NCBI RefSeq assembly: GCF_000611645.1 | Contig: NW_014013534.1 | Span: 1-41,638 of the forward strand | Reading direction: 5' to 3' | From: Monoraphidium neglectum | Lineage: Eukaryota > Chlorophyta > Chlorophyceae > Sphaeropleales > Selenastraceae | Length of the DNA: 41,638 bases | Shown here: positions 11,356-24,433 of the stretch, in pieces | Numbering within the stretch: position 1 is the first letter of the stretch | Layout: each line of letters opens with the position of its first letter | The notes under the pieces: generated by a model | The model's database searches: none | What the model saw: only the letters and a program-made list of their open reading frames with translations | What the model was told of the DNA's origin: nothing | Translations under genes and position numbers: made by a program

Positions 11356-13577
11356 TCACGACCGTGAAGCGCGAGGCGTTTGAGCCGAGGGCTTCGCCAG
11401 CCGTGGGTTGGCGTAAGAGTGGAAGCACATATCAAAGGCACGTCGATGCCGCAACACCTGCGGGGCTGGCGTGTTCACCCTACGTTCCGTTTTGCCCGCC
11501 TGCTGTGCTTGGCACCGGCAGCTACGCCCGGCCGAGCTGCACTTCCTTCGCCCCTTGTTCGCCCCGGCTGTCTAACCCTGTTCCAAGGCAGCTCACCGCG
11601 TAGATGACAAAAGTGTAGGCCTGCACACCAGACAGGGCTGCGCACACGACTGCGAATATGATGTAGGGCGCCGTGGCCCTGAGCGCAGGATCAGCCACGA
11701 TCAGGAGGCACAGAAGTAGTGCCGTCTGCACGAGCCGCGTCAGGCCGTACCAGGCCAGGCCGCCCACAAGGAAGCCACGAATCAAGCGCGTGCTCTTGCT
11801 CAGCCTGGGCAGCACAATATGATGGAGGGGCATAAACTGTGGTCAAAGACGGCTTAGCACGGTTATAGCAATGCTCAACCCCAGCAGGCGACTCAGCGCG
11901 CCAGCTGTCGGCGGCCCAGCTTGCCAAGCTGCGTCACTATCTTGCGAACAACTAACAGCCCCGTCGCAGTCCGTGCTACAAGGCAGGGAGCGCCGTGCGT
12001 CCACCCTAGAGTCTTCATCCCCAGCGCCTCCTATTCTCATCCCTGCGCCTCCCGTGCACACCTGTAGACAAGCAGGGCAACATACAGCGGCAACTCATGG
12101 ACCGCCCCCAAGTCCAGAACAAGAGTCGCCTGCGTGAACGAAGGGGACATGTATGTCGTGTCAGGTGATGACGCAAGAGCGCATGCGCAGGGAGCGTCGC
12201 GGCTTCGAGGCAAGGCGCTGACCGTGTGAAGCAGCGAAATCTAACCACGTGCGTGACGTGTGTCCAGCCTCTGAGTTCACTCGAGCCCCACCACCCCGTT
12301 ATTGCACAGCGTGCACAAGCACATGCTATCTCACCCCAGAGTCAAACATGCTGCTGCAGCTGCTTGCGGCCGGCCCCAGTGTCTCACCCCAAGCAGGGAG
12401 TCCCTGGTTACACCCCCCCCTGCCCCACACCTTTATGAGGAGCATGCTGGGACCCAGCCACAGGCCGCACGCCAGCAGCAGGAAGAACAGCGCGTGGTGG
12501 ACCAGCAGCAGCGGGCTCGGCTTAATCAGCACGCGCAGGCCGCTCTCCATGCAGTACAGGTAGGCGTGGGACACGATCATGAACCCCACCATCGCGCCGA
12601 GCGCGCACGCGTGGCGGTCGTCGCCGACAAAGTAGGCGGCGGTCCAGCGCTTGAACAGGAACTCCGCGGCCAAGTACGTGAAGGGGACAATCTGGATAGC
12701 AAACACAGCCACGAACAGCGCGTGCTGCGACGAGACGAGCTGTTGCTCCAGGCCCAACCCCTCAAGCTTGCGGCCAAGGGCGAGGCGGGTCAAGACGTGC
12801 ACGGCGAGCGTGAGAGCGAAAACAAGGACGCCGGCCAGAGGCTTCCAGACCAGCGCGTTGTATGACAGGCCGCGCAGCAGCCCGCTGACGCCGTCGCCGG
12901 CGGCGCCGCCGACGAGCCCCTGTTCTATGTTGCGCGCCGCCCACTCTGGCGCAGCGGGGTCCAGGGCCGCCTGCAGCAGGGGCGCCATCGCCTCGATCGA
13001 GCGTTCGCGGTCCGTCTCGGGGGCCCCGCCAGCGTGGGCAGTGCCGCCGCCGCCAGCGGGGCATGTGGTGGCCTGGTTGTCCATGAAGGCAGCCGCAAGG
13101 GTCATGTTGCGGCGCGCGGCTTGGCAGGTGGCCACGGTGTCGGGTAGGGACATCCCAGCGCGCTCGAGCGACGCGATCACCCTTGCGACGCATACGCACC
13201 TGCGTGCTCGAATGTGCAGGCAGATTGGCGTGAGCGCGGGAGAAAGCAGTCCTCTGGATAGGACGGTTGCGCTGCCACCTGTCTAAGCGCATGTCAAATC
13301 ATCAAAATGGCGGCAGAGTTGTGTCTCGATAACGAAAGTGGGCCGAACAGAGCCGCCCCACCTACTTTGCTATGGGGTTGTCAGGGTCTCCCAAGGCGCT
13401 GTTCAGCAGGCCGCAGCAGGCGGAACTCGGCCCTCGCACGCAGAGGTTGGCCCCATGCAACAGCGTCGCCGCAGCAACGTCGCCGCCTGCCACGCCTGCA
13501 CATGCTGCCAGCAAGGCGGCCAGAGCCAGCGCCCATGCGGCCAGACTTCTGCAAGAGCCATGCCTGCATCCCATCAT
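11356..13577 (-). CDS. Secretory-pathway multi-pass membrane protein, TLC-domain-like
   Basis: Five exons, 13577-13366, 13199-12431, 12129-12062, 11804-11597 and 11457-11356, close in phase to 452 residues. Residues 1 to about 32 form a signal peptide (Arg-containing start, then AAWALALAALLAACAGVAGG). A Cys-containing region to about residue 185 would face the lumen; it has Cys pairs near 45-54 and 72-74 and NMT as a possible glycosylation site. About seven hydrophobic spans follow (near 190, 231, 271, 300, 328, 360 and 390). The HH pair at 305-306 followed about 33 residues later by HELP (338-341) is like the His and Glu-x-Pro positions of TRAM/LAG1/CLN8 (TLC) proteins, which act in lipid synthesis or sensing. 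That family call is inference; another seven-span family is possible. The tail is basic and ends RASRS. It sits between the two acetate-channel copies on the same strand. Confidence 0.75.
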
Positions 13578-14744
13578 AATTCAGCGCCTCTAGTTTAAAC
13601 TCGGATTGTGGTAGTACAGCCCCCGTTCCGATACCACGATAAGCACGTCGGGTTACACGGGACCGAGAGACCGCCGCAACGCGATGCGAAATATTACGTT
13701 CGCGTAGATTCCCTGAAAAATGATTGAGAGAACGAGTGTTGTGGACAGGTTGAAATCCTAAAGCACGGGCAAGTGTTGCAGCTGGGGGTGCCGAAGTTAC
13801 ATCGGAGTTATGAAAGCGACGGTTGTCAATAGATAGGCGTATGCACGTGATCAGCCGCTAGATATTCATGCGAATACTATCATATTCTCCCCAGTGGCCC
13901 AGGACCAAACCACAGGGTCACCAGGAGGGTGGCTCCACGTGCTTTACCGCTGAATGACAATGGTTGATGCTTTGAAGCATGCCACTTACCGGTGGCCGCA
14001 GCTGCTTGATTCATAGTGGTATGCAATATTGGGCCCTTACCATGTGCCAGCTGCCTTGCAGTGCATCAAACGTACATTGCTGCTTCGCCTCAAGGAGGTT
14101 GCCAGACTGCACCGTTGCAGAAACCCCAACAAGGCGGTGAAGATTTGTTACTCATCACGCGCAGGCTGATGGGATTGACTGGCACGATGCCAAGTGACCT
14201 CACAAAGTGAAGCTGAACAAATGTAGGGGTCGTCGACAGGCAGCCCTGCAAAACAAAATTGGGCGGCGCAAGGCCAGCAAATAAGCTTGCGGTGCGGCAG
14301 CAGCTCACGTCCGTTATCTCTGCAAAGCAGAGGCGAAACAACCCCACCTCTGGCTAGAAAATTGAGGTGGCAATGACCCAGTGCTGTTGCTACGCAAGCG
14401 CAGCAGGGCTGCAACGTGTACCTGGTGTAACTCTACAGCCACGCCAGCATGCACACGCTTTCAAAACTCGCAGGAGACGGGACCACACCGCCATGCGTGC
14501 CGCGAAAAGACGTTGCAGCAGGAAATCATCATGTTGTTGAGAGTGGTCGCAACTTGCACAATCAGACGCGTTGGGGGCGCAGCCCCTGCCCCCCGCATGC
14601 GCCCCAGAGCCAAAAGGCCTCCTCAACTAATGCGGTGCTTGGGCGCACGGGGCTCACCGACTCGCGCACACACCCCGCGCTTCCAGAGCCGAGAAAAGCG
14701 CTCAGCAAGTAATGTGACTCATTTTCCAAGCTGTCTTCAAACAG
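13578..14744. other. Intergenic region between the TLC-like gene and acetate-channel copy 2
   Basis: Holds the promoter of the TLC-like gene and the 3' UTR of the second acetate-channel gene. TTACA at 13797-13801 and 13652-13656 would read TGTAA on the minus strand, but both are 0.9 kb or more from the stop. No gene is seen. Confidence 0.55.
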
Positions 14745-16118
<1,374 letters not shown>

Positions 16119-16629
16119 TGTGTAACAGGTGATTTGGGGGTTCCGAGCCTAGCGGGTAGTGGCGGAATCGCCGGGAAATCGTGTCGAGCGAAGGCCTCAT
16201 CAACTATAGCGATAATAAGAATCAAAATCAGGCTCATTAAGCGCCGACATGAAGGCGAATGCTAGCGGGCGGACTGCGTGCAAATGATGCATGCATGCGT
16301 CGAGGCTTTACTCCGCTCGTAACGCGCATCTGACGTGTTCGTAACCACAACATGCCGCAGAATACTGTTTCCGATGCTGAATATGGCGCGGACTCGGCGG
16401 GGGGAGCTGATGTAAGAGAGTGCTGGCCCCAAGATGACGTGACGGCACAGGTCCGCCGGCACTTTCAGTTGTGGCAGCTCGCACCGCCGTCAGCACACCG
16501 GTTGTCCACCTCAGACCTGGTGCGCCCTTCCCTGTGGTTGAATGTTTTTTTGCTTTGGCCAATCCTGTCTGTACGAATGATCACAGGCATCGGTGTGGGC
16601 ATTACCCCTCCTCCCTGCTCAACCACCTG

Positions 16630-17063
16630 TCAGCCCGCCGTAGCCGCCGCCGCCGCCACTGGCGCAACGCCAGACGTGTCCTCCGCCTCCCCCGTCCCCC
16701 GCTCCGCCTCCTCCGCCGCCCTCAACGCGCCCAGCGTCTCCTGAAGCTCCCGCCGCGCCGCCGCCAGCCACCCGCGCGCGAGCCGCTTCTGCCCGGCCCG
16801 GTACAGCAGGCAGCTGCGCAGCCACGGCGCCAGCCGGCCGCCCCCTTGCTCCTCCAGCCGCACCTCATCGCCTTCCAGCGGCCCCGTGCCCTCCTCCTCC
16901 CCCTCAAGCTCCACTACCTTGAGCTCGAGCAGCCGCACCAACGTGGTGATGAGCGCCATCTCCGCCCCCAGCCGCTCCACGCGCGCCGCCGCGGCCGCCC
17001 TGGCGCCCGCGCCCGCGCCGCTGCCGGCAGGCCGCCCCTCGCCGCCGCCTGCAGGCCACTCCT

Positions 17064-17099
<36 letters not shown>

Positions 17100-19597
17100 G
17101 TTCCAAGGCGTCCAGCCGCGCAGCCAGCTCAGCGGGGGACATCACAAACGCCTCGAGCACGCGCCGCGCGTCGCCGTCGAGCGCGCTGCCGCGCTCCCGG
17201 CCGGGCGCGCCCTCCTGCAGCGCCGCCAGCCGCGACGCGGACAGGAAGAGCTGCGGCCGCAGGCCGCGCGCCTGCAGCAGCCGCAGTCGGCCGACGGTCT
17301 CGTCCGGCCACTCTTGGCGCGGCGGCAGGGGGCAGGGTATCATCAGCTGGTCGTTGGGGTTGTTTTGGGTTGCAAAGCCGTACAGCATGAGGAGCTCCTC
17401 GTTGGATTTGTCGCCGTAGGAGATGGTCAGCTCCGAGCCGGCTTTGGGCAGGCAGGCCTGCGGAAGACGAGGGGGCAGCGGCGGCGACGCGGGGCGCGGC
17501 GCGGCTCGCTGAGTGCATGGAGGTCGCATTGACTTGAGTTTTGAGAGGTGGGGGAAAGGGTCTGTGAGCAGGGCGAGAAACCCGATGCCCACGTGGCTGC
17601 ATGGATGGACGAAGCGGGGCAAGCGGCAATGTGTGGTTGCAGTAAGGAAGGGTCTGCGTCCGCCTGGCCTTGTAGCACTCCCTCCTGCGGCTCGCTCTTT
17701 GCTCTGAGACCCACCCGGTTGGTCACAAGCTGCACATAGCAGCCGTGGCCATTGACTCCGCCTGTGCTGCTGCTCCTGCTGCTGCTGCTGCCACCGCCGC
17801 CGCCCTCAAGCTGGCCGCTTGCGGCACGCGCGGGGCCCGCCCCAAGGTCCGCCTCAACAACCTCCCACCAGCAGTTGGCCTGCAATGAGGGGTTGACGAC
17901 GCCGCGGCCATGCGATTTGCACGATCCAGCAAGCAGCACCTTCACTTGCAAAACGTGTGTGGCCGCACAGCCAGGAAGGCAGCTGCATAACTCGCGCGCG
18001 CAGGCTCCAGAAGACGCGACACTCAGGGCCCACCTGCGCGCTGTGGTTGGCAAAGTCCAGGCCCGGCACGACGCCCTCGCGCACCACCACCCGCAGCGCG
18101 CCGCCCGCCGCACCGCCCCGCTCGCCCTCCTCCTCCGCCGCCGCCGCGCGCTCCGGCACCGGCAGGCTCTGGCCGCGCGACCAAAACACCGAGTATGCCC
18201 AGGCGAAGTCCTCAAAAGCCGGCTCCTCGGGCGCGTTGACCTGGCGCAGCATCGCCGCGACGGCGGGCTGCAGCCGCTGCCACTGCGCGCGCAGCGTGCG
18301 CATGTGGGTCGCGGCGGCGGCGGCGAGGGTGGTGCCGCGGAGCTCCCTCAGCTGCTCCTCGTCAAACCACAGGGGTGTGGTGAAGCTGCGGGGCGCGGCG
18401 CCGACAACAGGACAAGGCGGTGGGCGGGTGGGGGAGGAACGGTCGAAGCCGGATTTGGCAGGTGGCTGGCAGTGGGGGAAGCCGTGGGGGGTAACCATTG
18501 CAACTTGGTAGGCGTTGCAGGCCGGGCCGGCCGCCTTTTGGCAGGTGCGGCAGGCGCTGCACGGCGGCCTGATTGTGAAGGGTGAGCTTGGAAAAAGCGA
18601 GCTCACACGCACGGCTGCCATGAGCCCAGCGCCGCAGCCAGAGCGTGCGGCGGGAAGACGCCGTGCCACGCGCGCGCCCGCAGGCGGGCACATGCGCACG
18701 CACTGGCGCGCACCTCGTGGGCAGCAGCCGTATCCAGGGGGCGTACCGCGACTCCCGCCCCCGCATCCTTTCGACCAGCAGCATCGTCACCACCGCGGCC
18801 CTCTCATCGACGAGGCCCAGGTCCATCAGCTCGGCGTAAGATGCCCCGAGGTCGGGGTCATCCTTGGCCGCCTCTGACGTCAGCGCGAGGGTCAGCGGCA
18901 CCTCGGCAGCCACCAGCGTGCGCTGCCCGGTGACTAGCGCCCCCAGCCTGCGGCCTAGCCACTTCTGGCGCATCGAGCGGCGCAGCTGCGCCGTCGACAC
19001 GAGGCCCTGGCCGGCGCCGGGGTCCTGGCGGCGCCGCATGTGCGCGTAAGGGTGGGGGGAGGCCGGGGTTCGGGGATGTGGGGACCGCCAAGGGAGGGGG
19101 CCTGGCGGTGCAACTGCGGCACCGACCAAAGAACAAGCACAAGGTGGATGAGCCGCACCGCAGGACTGCACATCTCACAGCCGCCTGCCCACCGTTGCTC
19201 CGTTGTTCTTTCTCCCTGGCCTGGTTGGCGCTCTGTCTTGAGCTGGCACGCTCACACCCCTCACCTGTTGGCAGTCGGCCAGTGCGACGCCGCCCATATG
19301 GCCCCCCTGCTCCTTGATCCACACAGCGAATTCCGCACGCAGCTGCTCAGGTGTGCGCCGGGGCTCGTGAGAAGAGTCGCCCCACGCCACCGGCGCAGTT
19401 GCCGCCACAACAGCAGCAATGACACCCGCCGCCAACCAGCGGGCGCTGCTGCTCTGGCTGCCGCTGGGCGCGACGTTTGCGGTTGCAGTATGTGTTTTTA
19501 ATTTCTTGGAAAGCCATGGGGAAGCTACGAGGGCGCTGGGAAGCGAGCTCCGCCAGATCGAGTGCTGCTTCAGCAGCGATCGAGCCACAGGACGCAT
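16630..19597 (-). CDS. SET-domain protein methyltransferase, Rubisco LSMT/SETD3 type
   Basis: Lysine or histidine N-methyltransferase using S-adenosylmethionine. Exons 19597-19265, 19024-18714, 18385-18034, 17879-17715 and 17457-16630 close in phase to 662 residues. Exon joins recreate family blocks: YAPWIRLLPTSFTTPLWF at the exon 2/3 join, then LDFANHS followed by QANCWWEV at the 3/4 join, then ELTISYG (catalytic Tyr near 401) and NEELLMLYGF. A long C-terminal part after PNDQLMIP fits the Rubisco-LSMT substrate-binding domain. The N-terminus is Ser/Lys/Arg-rich, followed by a hydrophobic stretch (WLAAGVIAAVVAATAPVAWG), so organelle targeting, perhaps to the chloroplast, is plausible. Acidic and Gly/Ala-rich insertions (GEEEGTG, polyGly-Asp) make it longer than usual. 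An upstream in-frame ATG at 19744 is an alternative start. Substrate is unknown. Confidence 0.9.
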
Positions 19598-19744
19598 GAC
19601 TGCTGCAGAAATCGCCCTGTTAGTCTCTTCATCTAAGTTTGAACAGTATGACAACGTATGGCAGCTGTCCTGGGTGTAACCAGGCCTGACAGTGTGACCG
19701 CGGTCATCCTGAGTCAGTCCATTGGATGGCCTTTCTTGGAGCAT

Positions 19745-20120
19745 CAAAATGCAGTCTGGTAACAGCAGCTATGATGAACGGTAGCCAATTGCAACATTAA
19801 AAACTGGGGAGCTTCAACAGCACCGATCATCTCAACAGCAGTGGGTGGGGGGCCAAGGCCAAGACGCCAGGCACACAAGACAACAGGGCAGCGCACGCAC
19901 CTCGGCGTCCTCGCGCGCAATATCCCGGCAGATGACGAAAGCAGCAACTATCAAGTTCAGGCAACCGCCAGGTAGCTGGATCCCTGGCAAGCGGCGCCCC
20001 TGGCTCGACACGCAGACTGAAGCGAAGGGCTGGTTGTCATGGCATGTCCCCTCGGGATCCTGAGCCCCTCCCCCCAGCCAGGGGCGTGCGATAAACCCGC
20101 CAGCCCGCGCCGCAAGCTCC
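19745..20120. other. Short intergenic region
   Basis: Lies between the SET gene start and the TSPO stop codon, both on the minus strand. It should hold the SET promoter and the TSPO 3' UTR. Nothing else is seen. Confidence 0.5.
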
Positions 20121-21239
20121 TCACGCCACCTTGTTCTCGTTGAGCTTCACAATGTCGTAGTTGAGCTTGGCCGCGATGGTCACCCACACCTGGCAAGCGA
20201 AATCAGTGGTGCAGGAACTTGACCGCAACGCATGCACATGGCCGATTCATGACCGTAGCTGTGGCCAGGCACCCAATTGTGTAAGGCCACAAGCCCCGTA
20301 GTGGTCGTGTGCGACCACTCTTGCCCGTTGCGCACCTGGGTTGGGGCAAACAGCAGGCTGGCCAGGGGCGAGATGGGGTTGAAAGCCGCGATACTCCCTG
20401 GCGTGGGGGGGAATGTGAGGCAGTGGGTGAAGGCCCGACGGTTTGTTGGGCAGACAATCAGCCCCGTTGAGGCCGGCGCTGCCGCCAATGTCAGCGTGGC
20501 GCACCGCTCAGAAGCCGAGCGGGAGCATTGAGGTGCTGCCCCCGCCCGGGGGATTTGCAGGGTGTGGCCCTGCCAGGCGTCCGCTGGACGACTGCGCGAC
20601 CCCTGGCGTGCCTCCCACCGCGCCAGGCCCCTCAAGGCTCACCCGCGATGCTCAGCCAGAACGCGCCCATGACCTTGAGGCTGGGCTTGAGCTGCCGCTG
20701 GCCGAAGAACACCCCTGGGGAATGGGCGAGCAGGGCCACATGCAGTCAATGGGCGTGTGGGGGAGAATAGCATGCGGTCAGCCGGCGGAGGGATCTTTGC
20801 AACTTTGGCTAGGCAACCCCGCCTGACACAAGCGCCCTGTACTCATCAGCAACGCCAGAGTCGCCCTTCAAAGCATGTGCGCTGATGTTCGGGGGCATGG
20901 AGCAGCGGCGTGGATCTCAGCAACCCGGGTGAGCAATGCCACGGACCCCCGCTCCAACGGCGTGTGCACGTGCGCTACAAGAGAGATGTGCGCGGCCTGC
21001 CGCGGGCTTTGCGGGCGCAGGCGTGGGCACCCACAGTTCCAGTAGTTGCCCAGGGCCAAGTGTGTTCCGAAGAGCAGCAGGGGGAGCGTGAGCGCCTGGT
21101 TTGAGGGCGCCTTCTTGATGACCAGCCACAGAGACACCTGCGCATGGAATGCGTGCGAGTGTGTTTATGTATGTGCTCGTGCATCTTGTGTGTGCACATA
21201 CCTTTACCGCATGTGTGTCGTGTGCAAACTGAATGTGTG

Positions 21240-21310
<71 letters not shown>

Positions 21311-22338
21311 CGCGCGCGTGAGCGCGTGAGCATGCATGCATGTGGATTGATGTGTGCGTGCGAGTGCACACGCGAGAACATGAGCAACCAACTGGGTGCA
21401 CACGTGTTCGGAGGATCGGAACTGAGTCTTATACGCCAGCCGCAGGCCGTGAGGCCAGCTGGACCAACGCAGGGCGGGCAGGGACCGGTGCACGGGTGCC
21501 ACCGGAGCGGCGGGTGCAGGGCCGCCCCTTGCTGGGATGAGTAATGGCAAGACCCACCGACTGCAGCAGCTTAAGCGGGATCCATACCTGATGATGAGAA
21601 AATCGAGCGGGATGGCGGGTATCGGCAGCAGGTGGTGGGGTGGGGCGCGTGGGCGCTCGCGGAACCGCGGGTCCACATTGGGAGGCGCGTGGAGGACGCC
21701 AGGCACAGGGGCACACGCGCGGCACCTAGGGGCCTCACCGCGGGGAACACCCAGTTGGGAGGCGTCCAGCTGCGCAGGTGGGAGGGGGCGCGCGAGTTCA
21801 TGCAGGGATTGGCGGCGTAGCCGCACCGCAGGCAGCAGTGAAAAAAGGCAGTCGCCAGGCATCTCGCGCGCTACCGTGCACGCGCCACACGCGCCCCTGC
21901 TGCAGATGAATGCATGTGAGGCACATGGTGCAGACGCGTAATCGTCGTCGCCGCCCTGCTCACTTGGGCTTCTTCAGGACCTCCTTGTAGTAAGTGTTGT
22001 CATACGTCGGCACCAGCCGCTGCACACCAAACACCACCACGCCCGCGCCTAGGAGGCCCAGATCGGCCCTGCGGTGCGAAGAAGCAATCGAAGATATGCA
22101 TCAGCAAGCAGATGGAGGTGCCGGCTGCAGATTCGTCAATGAGCACGCGGCGATGCCGCTCGGGGCGGCCATGCGTGGTGCTGCCGCTGCTGCTGCTGGC
22201 GCCACGCATGTGCTCCTTGTGTAAGTTGCAAGCACGGTGGAGTTTCACAGTATCAATTTGAAGCAAGCAGGCCCACTTTGGGAGGCTCTCCAGCCCCTCG
22301 GGCTGAAAGCGCTTCGCCAGATCCTTGACGAAGCTCAT
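20121..22338 (-). CDS. TSPO: TspO/MBR family translocator protein
   Basis: Five-span membrane protein known to bind tetrapyrroles and, in animals, cholesterol; in plants and algae linked to porphyrin handling and stress. Eight exons, 22338-22277, 22068-21964, 21769-21739, 21587-21558, 21137-21035, 20714-20643, 20397-20336 and 20189-20121, close in phase to 177 residues, the normal size. Span 1 is GLLGAGVVVFGVQRLV. The family hallmark KKPNWTPPNWVFPAVW (about 53-68) is rebuilt across three exons. Later blocks are SLWLVIK, HLALGNYWNWVFFGQRQL, and the terminal PLASLLFAP then KLNYDIVKLNEN. Exons 3 and 4 are only 31 and 30 nt. Read alone, exons 1 and 2 would look like a 56-residue gene ending KKPK; the in-phase GTGAGC donor at 21963 shows it continues. 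Intron 4 holds a long CA repeat. Mitochondrial or ER/plastid location is not decided by sequence. Confidence 0.95.
21243..21306. repeat. (TG)32 dinucleotide repeat
   Basis: Sixty-four uninterrupted bases of TG on the plus strand, followed by CGTGCGCGCGCG. It lies in intron 4 of the TSPO gene, whose sense strand reads CA. Confidence 0.97.
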
Positions 22339-24433
22339 TGTCAACAGTTGCTCCTTGCGTCGACCACGACGATACAATCCTACACGTAAAAACAACTGAG
22401 AATCAAGACAGCAACGCTCTACAGATCATCACACCGACTGAACAGTGCAGGGTGAGCAACGGCAGTGTCAGCAACCGCAGGGCGGCGGGGCGCCCACCAG
22501 GTGCTAGATGCACAGAGGCAATTGCAGTTTTACAGAGTTACAATAGTTTCCCAGGGGACTTTCGCAAGTACGTAGTCAGTAAAAGCCTACTCCCTGCAGT
22601 GTTCAAAAGGCTCACTTATGCAGCGCGCCCTGTGCACTCACGTATGCCCCACCCCCCCAAACCCAAGGCAAAGCATCCCCTCAAAGCAATCGCAAGGCGC
22701 GCCCCCAGGCCCGCATCGCCGCTGTGGCCCTCGCACGCCGAGATTTGCGGGCGCACAAAAGGAAGGCTGAGGACGGACCAACGGGCGAGCGGGGACCTGC
22801 GCGCCCGACGCACCCAGTAAGTAAGATGGCAAGCGGGGGGCGTGCTCATGGGGCCGCGTCCAACGGGCGCCGCGCATCGGACGTCCCAGTAGAGCCTGCG
22901 CGTCACGGCTGGCATAGCTTGGGAAGGCTGGCCTGATTGGGTGGCGCCCGCCCGTGCGCGGTACGCGAGGAACAGAGTGTAGCGCCAGGGGCCGTAAATG
23001 CGCTCCTGTCGCGCCAGTCAGTCAGTAGCAGATCGTCTCGTGTCGTCATCGGCCGACCGCGGCGGCAAAAGCTGCCGCTGCGGCCGTCAACCCCTGCGCG
23101 GGCGTCATCACTGTTGTTTGTCACGGCATGACGCTCTCCCACGTGTTGGGAAGCAGGGGCGTATGCACGGCATTCAGGGGTGTGCCCCCAGGCGGCGGGG
23201 CACCCACGTCAGGGCTCGCCGGCGTGGAGTGCAGGCGCGCTGGGCGACCGCAGTGCCCACGCCAGCCTGGATGTCACACAAATTGCGAGCTCATTCAGCG
23301 GTCTGGGAGGTGCTGAAGCGCATTTTGAGGGGATCTGAGCGCTCGGAATAGGGCAAAGCCCATGGGACAGGCAAAAACGGCGGCCGCAAGCGGGGCCGTG
23401 CGCGTATGTATATAAGTGGCCGGGTTGATATGATAAGGGTTGAAGGCTGCATGCCCCGCGCCGGTGGTGCAAAGCCTGCGGGCGCACATGCTAGCATGTG
23501 TGTGTGTGTGTGTGTGTGTTTTGCCGCACGCCAGCGCGCACGGCAGAGGCGTAGAAAATGCCGAGGTTAGGGTTTGCTGCCCGTGCACTGTGACGGCGAG
23601 CAATAGCGCAGCAACGTGCGCGTGTGCGCACGAAGCCGCAAGGAGGCAGTGATAGGCAGCAAGCGTGACAGTCACATGGCTTCAAGAACACTACCTGGTT
23701 GAAAACAGGCGTGGCAGCCGACAACGCACGCCGCGTTCAGAGGCGACCGGTGGCAATCACGGCGCCTGCCGCCACGCTTCATCAAGCACAGCCATCGGCA
23801 TGCTGGTGATGACGTTAAGGCACGGCTAGTTTGCCGCGCCAACCCTGCTGTCATTGCCGCCGCACAACGCACCCTCGCAAGCAAAAAGAAGCTCTGCAAT
23901 CTCCACAGCAGTCCCGAGCAGGCCCCGGCAAAGCCAGCTGGCAAGCTGTACACGCTTCAATCGCACAGCGTGGACGGGCTCCGGCCTGCGCCCCTGGACG
24001 CAGCAGGGAAGCACGCGTCCGGCGCTGCAGGCGCCGCGACGTGTCAGGAGCCCTCTTTGGTGCGACCTTGAACCACACGCGGCCGCCAGTGCTGCGCAGG
24101 CGACGGCCCGGCGCCGCTTGGCCCGGCCGGCGCGTCGCTGCTTTGCGGTCGCCACAACCTTGTGCATGCACCCATGTCGCAGTCCCCAATCGATGGCAGT
24201 GCAAGTCTCGAAAGGGGGCCGCCTGCAACCAGCGTGAATGACAAGCCTCGGTTGCGCATGCACGTCGCTGGTGGATCAGCACGTTGCTGGCAAGCGTGGC
24301 AGGTCAACACAGCGCAGGTGCAGCGGGCCAAGGCGGGGTCTGAAGCCACGAGATGGCACGCTTCGTTTTCTGGGAAGCGCGGCGGATGCGTCTGGCAAGA
24401 CGCATCGTGCCAAACGTCCCACTGTAACTGCCG
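22339..24433. other. Intergenic region between TSPO and the two-RRM gene
   Basis: Two kilobases with the TSPO promoter on the minus strand and the 3' UTR of the two-RRM gene. Open frames of up to 146 codons occur on both strands, but they overlap one another and show no domain, so I do not call them. A TATATAAG box at 23409-23416 and a GT run at about 23497-23519 are the only distinct marks. Confidence 0.5.
23409..23416 (+). promoter_or_regulatory. TATA-like box of unknown target
   Basis: TATATAAG on the plus strand, in GC-rich surroundings. The next ATG is about 35 nt downstream but opens only a 70-codon frame through a GT repeat. It may be chance or the promoter of a transcript I cannot recognise. 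Confidence 0.2.

Noticed and set aside
16471..17532. 353-codon plus-strand open frame
   Set aside because: It lies antisense to the SET gene's last exon, is full of Arg, Ala and Pro as expected from reversed GC-rich codons, and shows no domain.
17752..18585. 277-codon plus-strand open frame
   Set aside because: Antisense to SET exons whose motifs (NHS, FDEEQL) are clear on the minus strand.
20975..21862. 295-codon minus-strand frame rich in Thr-His repeats
   Set aside because: It reads through a CA microsatellite and out-of-frame TSPO exons.
21960..22338. Separate 56-residue membrane protein ending KKPK
   Set aside because: The stop codon lies just inside a good GTGAGC donor; joining to the next exon restores the TSPO motif KKPNWTPPNWVF in phase.
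23826..24282. Overlapping frames of 127-145 codons on both strands
   Set aside because: Four overlapping frames with no domain and Arg/Ala-rich composition indicate GC bias, not coding.
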